NCBI GenBank assembly: GCA_945905295.1
Contig: CAMDPX010000003.1
Location: 37,245-101,244 of the forward strand
Length of the DNA: 64,000 nt
Direction: 5' to 3'
Source: Planctomyces sp. SH-PL62
Lineage (GTDB): Bacteria > Planctomycetota > Planctomycetia > Planctomycetales > Planctomycetaceae
Shown: in pieces, positions 42,214-50,523 of the stretch
Numbering within the stretch: the stretch's first letter is position 1
How the letters are laid out: every line of letters begins with the position of its first letter
The notes under the pieces: model-generated
What the model was told of the DNA's origin: nothing
What the model saw: the letters and a program-made list of their open reading frames with translations, nothing else
Databases searched by the model: none
Position numbers and translations under genes: made by a program

Positions 42214-45200
42214 GTGCTTCCAGTCTATGAGATTTCAACGGAGACGGAACAGCCGATGTCGCGGCGAAGACGGAGTCGGCCAACGCAGAAGCGGCAACTT
42301 GCGGAATGGGTGGTTTGCGCAGGTCGAGCGTCAACGGGAACTCCGGATGAATCTCCAGCGGCGCGGCCTTCCAGGCGTTCGGCGTGTGGCCGAACGGGAA
42401 GAACCGCGAATGCCGCCGCGTCTCCGCTTCGGCCCCGTTGATCGGAAACGTCTCATAGCCTCGGCCTCCTGGGTGCGCGACGTGATATTGGCAGCCGCCG
42501 ACCGAGCGGCCGTTCCACGAGTCGTACACGTCGAAGATCAACGGCGCGTGAGCCGGAATCGTCGGATGCAAACAGGAGGGGGGTTGCCAAGCTCGGTAAC
42601 GGACACCGGCAACGTATTCGCCGATTGTTCCCGTCGAACGGAGCGGCACACGCTGACCGTTGCAGGTGACGATGTGCCGAGTGTCCGTCAGCCCACGGAC
42701 TTTGATCTCGATTCGTTCGAGCGACGAATCGACATACCGTGCCGTGCCGCCGGGACCGGATTCCTCGCCGAGCACATGCCACGGCTCGATCGCCTGCCGC
42801 AGCACCAACTCGATGCCGTGATGAATCACGCTGCCGATTAACGGACAACGAAACTCGATGTGCGCGTCGAACCACGCGCGGTCGAAGGGATAGCCGGCGT
42901 CATCCAATTCGTGCAGCAAATCCCCAAGGTCTTCTTCAATGAAGTGCGGCAGCAAGAACCGGTCGTGCAACTCGGTTCCCCAGCGAGTCAGCTTGTGCTT
43001 GTATGGCGTCTCCCAGAAGCGAGCGATCAACGCTCGCAGCAGCAGTTGTTGGACGAGACTCATCCGCGCGTGCGGCGGCATCTCGAACGCTCGCAATTCG
43101 ACGAGACCGCGCCGGCCGTCGTCGCTGTCGGGCGTGTAGAGCTTGTCGATGCAGAACTCGGCCCGATGCGTGTTGCCGGTCACGTCGGTCAGCAGATGCC
43201 GGAAGACCCGATCGACCAACCACGGAGGAGCACCCCCATCATCGGGGATCTGCCGAAACGCGATCTCCATTTCATACAGACTGTCGTTACGAGCCTCGTC
43301 GATGCGAGGAGCCTGACTGGTCGGACCGACGAACATGGACGAAAACAAATACGACAGCGACGGATGATTGTGCCAGCAGGCGAGCAAACTACGGAGCAGA
43401 TCCGGTCGCCGCAGGATCGGACTGTCCGCCGGCGTCGGCCCGCCGATGACGATGTGATTGCCGCCTCCCGTCCCGCAGTGCCGGCCATCGAGCATGAACT
43501 TCTCGGTGCTCAACCGCGTCAGCCGAGCTTCCTCGTAAACCGTGTTCGTCAGGTCCACAAGTTCCTGCCACGTTTGCGACGGCTGCGCGTTGACCTCAAT
43601 GACGCCAGGATCGGGCGTGATCCCAAAATGTTTGACCCGATGATCCGACGGCGGCTTATAGCCTTCGAGCAACACCGGCATCTGGAGCTCCGCCGCCGTC
43701 GCTTCGATGGCCGTGATCAGTTCGAGGTAATCCTCCAGCGTCTCCGCCGGCGGCATGAAGACGTGCAGCCGCCCCTCGCGCGGTTCAACGCACAACGCAG
43801 TGCGGACGAGTTGCGTTTGCTCGTAGCCGCTGTCGCCAGACTGCGGGCAACGCTCACTGACACCCGCGTTCTGGCGAACGCGGCTACGTTCGGCCAGCAA
43901 CGGTTCGCGCGGCGCGAACGTGCTTTGTTCCACAATTTGACGCCGATCTTCTTTCGCCTCCCACGGCAGCGAATCGAGCGGCAACCGGAATCCCATCGGC
44001 GAATCGCCGGGGATCAAAAACAAATGCTCGCTCCGGAAGATCCATTGGCCGCTCAGCCAGCCCGTCGGCTCGCGACGCAGCGGCAGCGTGTAGCCGACGA
44101 CCTGTTTCAAGCCTTGATCGAAGATCTTCGCTAACCGCTGACGCTCCTGCGGATCTTCGAGCCTGTTCTCCAACGGATCGACGTTGACCGGCAACTGTCG
44201 TTCGCGCCACAGGTGATACCAAGCGTCCTCGTAACCCGGCAAACAATTCTCGGCATCAACGCCGAGCCGTTCGGCCAGCCGCGTGATGAAGGTGCGAGCG
44301 GATTCGGACGTGAATCCGTAATCGTGGTTCATATCCGCCAGCAGCGAATGATCTTTCCAAAGCGGCTCGCCATCGGGACGCCAGTAACAGCCGAACGCCC
44401 ATCGAGGGAGTTGCTCGCCGGGATACCACTTCCCTTGTCCGTGAAACAGCAACGCACCGGGAGCAAACTTCGTTCGCAACCGCTGCAACAGTTCTCCCGC
44501 TTGTTTGCGTTTGGTGGTGCCGAGCGCGGTCGTGTTCCATTCGGGAGCATCTCGTTCGTCGATCGACACGAACGTCGGCTCGCCCCCCATCGTCAGCCGC
44601 ACGTCGAGCGTTTCCAGTTCCTCGTCGATGCGTCGCCCCAAGGCGTCGATCGTCTCCCATTGCTCTTCCGAGTATGGCTTCGTCACCCGCGTGTGTTCGA
44701 CGACGCGCGTGACCGACATCTCGAACGAGAACTCTTCGTGAACCTTCTCGCCGTTGGCCTTCGACGGGTCCGGCGTGAACGCGAACGAACCGGTGACCGC
44801 CGCCGCCGAGGTCGGATCGGCCGCACACGCCAACGGGATGTGCCCTTCGCTGGCCATCAGCCCGGAGGTCGGATCGAGTCCGATCCAACCGGCACCCGGC
44901 AAATAGACCTCGGTCCACGCATGCAGGTCACAGAAGTCGGCGGTCGGTCCCGACGGACCATCCAACGCCGGGACGTCTGAGACCAACTGAATCAAGTACC
45001 CTGAGACGAAACGCGCGGCGAGTCCCAGTTGCCGCAACACTTGCACCATCAGCCAGGCCGAATCGCGACACGATCCGCAGCCGAGCGTCAGCGTCTCTTC
45101 GGGAGTTTGAACTCCCGGCTCCATGCGAATGAGATATTTGATCTCCTTCTGCAACCGTTGATTGATGCCGACGAGAAAGTCGTTGGTCTGACACCCTTCT

Positions 45201-45607
45201 TTTCGCAGTGACTCAACCAACGCTGTGAGCTTCGGCCCGGCTGGCAGAGTTGCGAGATACGGCACCAACTCGTGAGCGAGCGCTGCGTCGTACGCGAAGG
45301 GTATCTTTTCGGCACTCGGCTCGATGAAGAAGTCGAACGGATTGATTGCGGTCATCTCGACGACCAGATCGACTTCGACCTTCAGCGATCGAGCCTCCTG
45401 CTGGAACACCAACCGCGCGAGATAATTGCTGTACGGGTCTTGTTGCCAATTCAGAAAGTGCTCGCTCGGTTCAATCCGCAGCGAGTAGCTGACAATCGGC
45501 GTGCGGCAATGCGGTGCCGGCCGCAAGCGGACCACGTGCGGCTGCAACGTGACCAAGCGGTCGTAGCGGTATTCGGTTTTGTGATTCAGAGCCACTCGGA
45601 TCGCCAT
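42206..45607 (-). CDS. Transglutaminase + DUF2126 protein
   Basis: N-terminal MAIRVALNHKTEYRYDRLVTLQPHVVRLRPAPHCRTPI, GSCRDSAWLMVQVLRQLGLAARFVSGYLIQL, AWTEVYLPGAGWIGLDPTSGL. C-terminal DUF2126: GGEPTFVSIDERDAPEWN, DGRHCGTGGGNHIVIGG. Confidence 0.93.
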   Translation of the reverse strand: MAIRVALNHKTEYRYDRLVTLQPHVVRLRPAPHCRTPIVSYSLRIEPSEHFLNWQQDPYSNYLARLVFQQEARSLKVEVDLVVEMTAINPFDFFIEPSAEKIPFAYDAALAHELVPYLATLPAGPKLTALVESLRKEGCQTNDFLVGINQRLQKEIKYLIRMEPGVQTPEETLTLGCGSCRDSAWLMVQVLRQLGLAARFVSGYLIQLVSDVPALDGPSGPTADFCDLHAWTEVYLPGAGWIGLDPTSGLMASEGHIPLACAADPTSAAAVTGSFAFTPDPSKANGEKVHEEFSFEMSVTRVVEHTRVTKPYSEEQWETIDALGRRIDEELETLDVRLTMGGEPTFVSIDERDAPEWNTTALGTTKRKQAGELLQRLRTKFAPGALLFHGQGKWYPGEQLPRWAFGCYWRPDGEPLWKDHSLLADMNHDYGFTSESARTFITRLAERLGVDAENCLPGYEDAWYHLWRERQLPVNVDPLENRLEDPQERQRLAKIFDQGLKQVVGYTLPLRREPTGWLSGQWIFRSEHLFLIPGDSPMGFRLPLDSLPWEAKEDRRQIVEQSTFAPREPLLAERSRVRQNAGVSERCPQSGDSGYEQTQLVRTALCVEPREGRLHVFMPPAETLEDYLELITAIEATAAELQMPVLLEGYKPPSDHRVKHFGITPDPGVIEVNAQPSQTWQELVDLTNTVYEEARLTRLSTEKFMLDGRHCGTGGGNHIVIGGPTPADSPILRRPDLLRSLLACWHNHPSLSYLFSSMFVGPTSQAPRIDEARNDSLYEMEIAFRQIPDDGGAPPWLVDRVFRHLLTDVTGNTHRAEFCIDKLYTPDSDDGRRGLVELRAFEMPPHARMSLVQQLLLRALIARFWETPYKHKLTRWGTELHDRFLLPHFIEEDLGDLLHELDDAGYPFDRAWFDAHIEFRCPLIGSVIHHGIELVLRQAIEPWHVLGEESGPGGTARYVDSSLERIEIKVRGLTDTRHIVTCNGQRVPLRSTGTIGEYVAGVRYRAWQPPSCLHPTIPAHAPLIFDVYDSWNGRSVGGCQYHVAHPGGRGYETFPINGAEAETRRHSRFFPFGHTPNAWKAAPLEIHPEFPLTLDLRKPPIPQVAASALADSVFAATSAVPSPLKSHRLEARL
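43823..43889. repeat. TCGCCAGA-family dumbbell inserted in frame in the DUF2126 CDS
   Basis: CGTAGCCGCTGTCGCCAGACTGCGGG ... CCCGCGTTCTGGCGAACGCGGCTACG. Confidence 0.93.
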
Positions 45608-45823
45608 GCCCCACCTTCGCGTTGTCTCGAACACGTCCTTCGTCGCGCACCGAGTGCGCCGTTCTCGTTTCGTAGCACGGAAAGCGAATGCTGTTCCACT
45701 GGCCGCCGGCCTCTCGACCAGGAACGAAATACAGCGGATCGGCTGGATTCGCCACGGAACCGGCGGCATTCGGGCCATTTCGGATGCCCCGCGACCGCGC
45801 AGCCCTGCGTAATCCGAATGCGG

Positions 45824-46711
45824 CTAGGTGGCGCGCATCCATTCCAGGAATTGCTTGGCGTAGCGGTCGAGATTCTCTTCGCTGCCACCTCCTCGCAGCG
45901 GCGAACACATTTCGTAGGCGACCGCTCCTTGATAGCCGATGTCACGCAGCGCGGCGAAGAATGAGCGGTAGTCGATGAAGCCTTCGCCCATCGGGACGGC
46001 GCGGATCGCGTCCGGTTCCGGGACGTAGTTGACGAGGTTCGGGACGTAACTGAATCGCGGACGACGGACATAATCGGCGACGGTGGTGTGGACGATCCGC
46101 GAACCAAGCCGCTTCACCGCCGCGACCAAGTCGGAGCCATGCAGGGCAGGAGACCACGCATCGAACGCGGCCTGGCAATTCGGCTCGTCCACGTCGTCCA
46201 GCAGATCGGCAAAGCTCTCGAAGTGCGCGGCGGTGTCGTGATGATTCTGCAACGCGAGCGTCACACCGAAGTCGGCGGCACGGCGAGACGATTCCTTCAA
46301 TGATTCGACGCACCAGTACCAAGCTTGGTCGTAACCGACGTTTGGTCGGCAGTAGCCGGTGAAGACACGGACCAGCTTGCAGCCCAGCGTCGCGGCCAGC
46401 TTCGCCAACTGCGTGACATAGAGCACTTGCATCTCGCGCGTCGGAATGTCAGGCCGGTCGCTGCCGATCGCGAAGTCGGTGTACCCGGCGAGACACGCGA
46501 CCTTCAGGCCGAGTTCGTCGATCCGCCAGCGCAAGCGTTCGGTGGCCACGTTCTCAAAGTCGAGCACCGACAGATGCGGTCGCTTGGCCATGAGCATCAC
46601 GCCCTCATAACCCAGCGACCATGCGCGGGTCAGAAAATCATCCAAGCTCAACCGAGCCTGTCCCTGCCAGACGCCGGCGTAGCTAACGGAATGCAGAACG
46701 GTGGGAAACAT
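45824..46711 (-). CDS. Sugar phosphate isomerase/epimerase (xylose isomerase-like TIM barrel)
   Basis: MFPTVLHSVSYAGVWQGQARLSLDDFLTRAWSLGYEGVMLMAKRPH, VTLALQNHHDTAAHFESFADLLDDV, GAVAYEMCSPLRGGG. Confidence 0.82.
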   Translation of the reverse strand: MFPTVLHSVSYAGVWQGQARLSLDDFLTRAWSLGYEGVMLMAKRPHLSVLDFENVATERLRWRIDELGLKVACLAGYTDFAIGSDRPDIPTREMQVLYVTQLAKLAATLGCKLVRVFTGYCRPNVGYDQAWYWCVESLKESSRRAADFGVTLALQNHHDTAAHFESFADLLDDVDEPNCQAAFDAWSPALHGSDLVAAVKRLGSRIVHTTVADYVRRPRFSYVPNLVNYVPEPDAIRAVPMGEGFIDYRSFFAALRDIGYQGAVAYEMCSPLRGGGSEENLDRYAKQFLEWMRAT

Positions 46712-46750
46712 GCTGGTCTCCTTCGTGTGATTCGCAGTCTTGCTGATTCT

Positions 46751-46845
46751 CAAAAAACGGTATCACGGCAATCGGCTTTCGGCGATCGGCATTCGGCCGG
46801 ACGCCGTCGGCCGAATGCCGATCGCCGTGATACCGTTTTTGTTTC
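46751..46845. terminator. Bidirectional terminator-like element with two overlapping dyads
   Basis: AAAAACGGTATCACGGCAATCGGC ... GCCGATCGCCGTGATACCGTTTTT, plus a nested 19-bp perfect dyad CGGCGATCGGCATTCGGCC/GGCCGAATGCCGATCGCCG. Confidence 0.75.
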
Positions 46846-46851
46846 GACTTC

Positions 46852-48150
46852 TCACCGAGGCCGCCGCCACTGTTCCCATTGTGATTGACCACGGCCGGAG
46901 GACTCGCCCGGCCACGAGTCACGACGCCACAAGCCTTGTTGACGATCGACGGTCTCGCCGGAGAAGTGCGTGAGTTGATCGGCCGAAGTCCATTCCTCGT
47001 AGCGGCCCTCATCGTCGGGCGAGAAGCCGAACCAGCCTTTGACGATTCGAATCAGCAGCAGCAGCACAAACAAACCGACGGCGAAGAAAACAACCACGAC
47101 CGGCAGCATCACTCCCAGCGAGAAATACATCTCGACGCGCGGCCAAATCCATTTCCAGCCGAGCAGTGTGACCAACGTGCCGATGCTCAGAAAGGGGCCG
47201 AATGGAATCTCGCGATTCCAGGCAGCGAGCCGCGTGCAGAGAATCAACGGGATCGACAGACTGGCCCCCAGAAAAATGGCCACGATCGTCGGCTGCCAGC
47301 CGAGGAAGGCTCCGACCATCGCCATCAACACGACATCGCCGAAGCCCATCGCTTCGCGCCGCAGTGCCGCGTGCCCGATCAAGCGAATGCTCCAGATCGC
47401 ACCGCCGCCAATCAACAGGCCCGCCACGCTGACTGCTAATGCGTGCCAGTTTGGATGCTCGAAAATCCACAAAGGAACTGGGCCTGTTAATCCAATTGGC
47501 TGCTCCTTTCCGGTGAAGAGTTTGATGGCCGAACGCAACAAGCTGGGGTCTTGAATCCACACCGGCACCAGCCAGAACTTGCCGAACAGCCCGGCACCAA
47601 TCACCGCCAGCGCCATTGGCGGCAGCGTCACCGAATCGGGAATGATCATCTCATCCCAGTCGATCAGCGACGCGACGAGAAGAGCCTCGATCAGCACGAG
47701 ATGATAGATGACTCGCAGATTGATCATCGCGATGCCGGACAGCCCCAGGATGTTGGCCGGATTCGAGGGACCGAGCGAACAGGTCAGGCAACTGTCGGTA
47801 ATCGGCGCGAAGCGGCCGTGCGGCACCTCCATCCAATAGACCAGCACGAACAACAAGCCGTTCGCCAATTCAATCAGCGGGTACTTGCCAGGGATGCCTC
47901 GTTTGCAGAAGCGGCAGCGGCCGTGCAGCCACAACCATCCGACGATCGGCACGTTGTCTTTCGCAGGGAGTCGCGTTTTACAACAGTCGCAGTACGACCA
48001 GACGGGTTTGGTCAGCGACTTCCACGCGGCGAAGACGCTTTCATGAGGCGGAAAGCGATGCACGCAGACGGTCAGAAAACTGCCGAGCACCGCGCCGTAC
48101 AGAAACATGAAGACGACCATGAAGGCCGGAGGCAGATCATAGGGGATCAC
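46852..48150 (-). CDS. Prepilin peptidase (A24 family, bifunctional type)
   Basis: GAVLGSFLTVCVHRFP, CDCCKTRLPAKDNVPIVGWLWLHGRCRFCKRGIPGKYPLIELANG, DWDEMIIPDSVTLP, MGFGDVVLMAMVGAFLGWQ. Confidence 0.93.
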   Translation of the reverse strand: MIPYDLPPAFMVVFMFLYGAVLGSFLTVCVHRFPPHESVFAAWKSLTKPVWSYCDCCKTRLPAKDNVPIVGWLWLHGRCRFCKRGIPGKYPLIELANGLLFVLVYWMEVPHGRFAPITDSCLTCSLGPSNPANILGLSGIAMINLRVIYHLVLIEALLVASLIDWDEMIIPDSVTLPPMALAVIGAGLFGKFWLVPVWIQDPSLLRSAIKLFTGKEQPIGLTGPVPLWIFEHPNWHALAVSVAGLLIGGGAIWSIRLIGHAALRREAMGFGDVVLMAMVGAFLGWQPTIVAIFLGASLSIPLILCTRLAAWNREIPFGPFLSIGTLVTLLGWKWIWPRVEMYFSLGVMLPVVVVFFAVGLFVLLLLIRIVKGWFGFSPDDEGRYEEWTSADQLTHFSGETVDRQQGLWRRDSWPGESSGRGQSQWEQWRRPR

Positions 48151-48779
48151 GTTGTGCCTCCATCCCGATGTGATGCAGGCGAGCGGGGCGGCGTCAGCCC
48201 CCCGGTGGCAGCGGCGTTTGCGAGCGGATCGACCGGAGGGCTGACGCCCCCCGCTCGCCTAAGACTGGCGGCGAGCTGCCGCAACGCCTCATCGACGAGC
48301 GATTCCGTTTCCGCTGTGTCCGTTTCGAGCGTGATCGTCGCGCACTCGCGATACAACGGCTCGCGCAGTGTGAGCAAACGTTCGATCTCGGCGCGACCAC
48401 CGCTGCTGGTGAGATTCGGGCGTCGCTGTCCGGTGGTGGGATCGGTTGCCAGGCGGCGTTCGATCGTGTTGGCCGATGCCTGCAACCAGATCACTGGGCC
48501 GGCAGCTTTGAGATCGGCGCGAGTCAACTCGTTTCCGATCGCACCACCTCCCGCCGCTAACACCAAGCGGTCGCGTCGCAACAATTCGGCAAGCAACTCT
48601 CGCTCAAGCCGCCGGAATTCTGGTTCGCCGTCGGTCGCAAAGATCTGTTGAATCGACCGGCCCGCGCGGCGTTCGAGTTCAACGTCGGCGTCGAGCCATT
48701 CCCAGCCCAGCCGCTGCGCCAACGGAGCCGCGAGCGTGCTCTTGCCGGTGCCGCGATAGCCGATCAGCGTGATGACCAT
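48147..48779 (-). CDS. aroK: Shikimate kinase with repeat-derived C-terminal tail
   Basis: MVITLIGYRGTGKSTLAAPLAQRLGWEWLDADVELERRAGRSIQQIFATDGEPEFRRLERELL, LAAGGGAIGN. ORF reaches 48887; ATG 48779 likely. Confidence 0.92.
   Translation of the reverse strand: MVITLIGYRGTGKSTLAAPLAQRLGWEWLDADVELERRAGRSIQQIFATDGEPEFRRLERELLAELLRRDRLVLAAGGGAIGNELTRADLKAAGPVIWLQASANTIERRLATDPTTGQRRPNLTSSGGRAEIERLLTLREPLYRECATITLETDTAETESLVDEALRQLAASLRRAGGVSPPVDPLANAAATGGLTPPRSPASHRDGGTT
48177..48260. repeat. Dyad element inside the aroK 3' coding end
   Basis: AGGCGAGCGGGGCGGCGTCAGCCCCCCGGTGG ... CCGGAGGGCTGACGCCCCCCGCTCGCCT. Confidence 0.9.
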
Positions 48780-48784
48780 TGTGG

Positions 48785-48940
48785 TGAAGTTCCAAGATCC
48801 AAATTCCAATGTCCAAGGAATGCTCAGGGAATGTCCAAGGTCCAAATCCCAATGTCCAATGATCGGAGTGATTGCCTGCTTGGACATTCGGGCTTGGTCA
48901 TTCTTTGGACATAGAGATTTGGACCTTGGAAATTCGTGAT
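48785..48940. repeat. GTCCAA/TTGGAC word-array dyad between aroDE and aroK
   Basis: TTCCAAGATCCAAATTCCAATGTCCAAGG...GTCCAAGGTCCAAATCCCAATGTCCAATG ... CTTGGACATTCGGGCTTGG...TTTGGACCTTGGAA. Confidence 0.75.
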
Positions 48941-50436
48941 CACGGTTTCAATCGGACGGGAGAGAGTTCTTGCCGCAAGGTTTCGCGCATGTGTTCGATG
49001 GGCGCGGGTTGCCCGGTGAAGAGTTCAAATTGCGCGGCGGCTTGGCGAATGAACATTTCCAGGCCGGAGATCGTGTGGGCCTCACGCTGCTTGGCTTGCT
49101 TGATCAGCAGCGTATTTTCGGGATTGTAGATCGTGTCGAAGACGAGCATCCCTTCGCGCATCCAGTTATCCGCGAAGGGGGAGTCGTCCACGTTCGGGTG
49201 CATTCCAACCGGCGTGCAGTTAATGAGCACGTCGGCATACTGCGCGCCGCGGTTTTCCCAGAGGACATGCTGGCAGCCGAGCCGCTCGGCGAGTTCTTTG
49301 GCTCGCGCGTGCGTGCGGCTGGCGAGCATCAGGATGCCACCGTTCTTGGCCACGCCGGCTCCAATCGCCATCGCGACGCCGCCGGCACCGAGCATCATCA
49401 CCCGCTTCCCGGCCAGCACGAAATGGTTGTCCGGCTCGGAATCCAAGCCGATCGCCAGCGTTTGCAGCGCGGCGAGATAATCGGTGTTGGTCGCATGCCA
49501 CTGATTGCCGTCGTCCTTCCACAGCGTGTTGGCCGCGCCGATGGTTTGCACCGCTTCGTCACTGAGGTCCGCCTTGCCGATCACGTCCTCCTTGTGCGGG
49601 ATCGTGACGCTGTAGCCTTTCACGTCGAGCCAATCGAAATCCCGAAGCGTCGCTTGCAGCTTGTCCTTCGGGACTCGGAAAGGAACGTAGACGGCATTCA
49701 TTCCCAAGTGTTGAAACGCCGCGTTGTGAATCAGCGGGCTGTAGCTATGAGCCAGCGGATCGCCGAGCACTCCGAAGACCTGCGTCTCCGCGTTGATCTC
49801 GTCGAAGCGATAGAGATTTTTCATCTCATCGAACGACAACTGCCCCGGAGCCAGTTCACGGTCCTTGCTGAAAGTCGCATAAGTCAGCGGGCTGCCGTAC
49901 TTGCCACAGAGAATGCGGCTGGCGGTGCCGAACTCACCCATGCAGAAGCCGGCGGTGGGCACGCTGCTGTGCTTGACCAGTTGCAGCATCCGCACCATGT
50001 CGCCGGGCGAATTCGCCATCGTCGTGAGCTTGATGATGTCCGGATCGAGCTTGGTCATCTTGGCGTGGATGTCGGCCAAGTCCTCAGGCGTCTCGCGGAA
50101 GTTGTGAAAGCTGATGATCCGCTTGGTCTTGCCGTAGCGGCGAATCTGCAAGGCGATGTCCATCTCCAGATCGACGTACTCGACCCCTTGCACGATCGCC
50201 TGCCGGAGCAACGTCTGCCGCTGCTCTTCCGTGTCTCGCCAGCGGCCTTTGTCCTCGGCCCGCCGGATCGTAATGACGATCGGCGTCGGCCGGTCTTTCA
50301 GCAGCCGTCCCAGATCGGGCAAGTGAGACAAATAGTCCAAACGGTACTCGACCAGCTCGGCCCCTTTCTGAGCGAGAGCCTGATGTTCCAGAGTCACCAT
50401 CTTGTGGCGCGTACGGCCAATACTGACACAAATCAT
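48940..50436 (-). CDS. aroDE: Bifunctional type I 3-dehydroquinate dehydratase / shikimate dehydrogenase
   Basis: N-terminal DHQase (GAELVEYRLDYLSHLPDL, RIISFHNFRETPEDL, IIKLTTMANSPGDM). C-terminal SDH (GVLGDPLAHSYSPLIHNAAFQHLGMNAVYVPF, VTIPHKE, MLGAGGVAMAI, INCTPVGMHPN). Confidence 0.95.
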   Translation of the reverse strand: MICVSIGRTRHKMVTLEHQALAQKGAELVEYRLDYLSHLPDLGRLLKDRPTPIVITIRRAEDKGRWRDTEEQRQTLLRQAIVQGVEYVDLEMDIALQIRRYGKTKRIISFHNFRETPEDLADIHAKMTKLDPDIIKLTTMANSPGDMVRMLQLVKHSSVPTAGFCMGEFGTASRILCGKYGSPLTYATFSKDRELAPGQLSFDEMKNLYRFDEINAETQVFGVLGDPLAHSYSPLIHNAAFQHLGMNAVYVPFRVPKDKLQATLRDFDWLDVKGYSVTIPHKEDVIGKADLSDEAVQTIGAANTLWKDDGNQWHATNTDYLAALQTLAIGLDSEPDNHFVLAGKRVMMLGAGGVAMAIGAGVAKNGGILMLASRTHARAKELAERLGCQHVLWENRGAQYADVLINCTPVGMHPNVDDSPFADNWMREGMLVFDTIYNPENTLLIKQAKQREAHTISGLEMFIRQAAAQFELFTGQPAPIEHMRETLRQELSPVRLKP

Positions 50437-50523
50437 AGGAAGGGGCTGGGGGTTAGGGGCTGGGGCTAGGGAAGATGACTTTCCGCGGTTGCTGCCGGAG
50501 TTTATTCGGATCGATCAGGCTCG

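Noticed and set aside
32786-45607. Anbu/proteasome-like peptidase expected with alpha-E/ATP-grasp genes
   Set aside because: Looked for a peptidase ORF in both strands of the cluster; none seen in this window.
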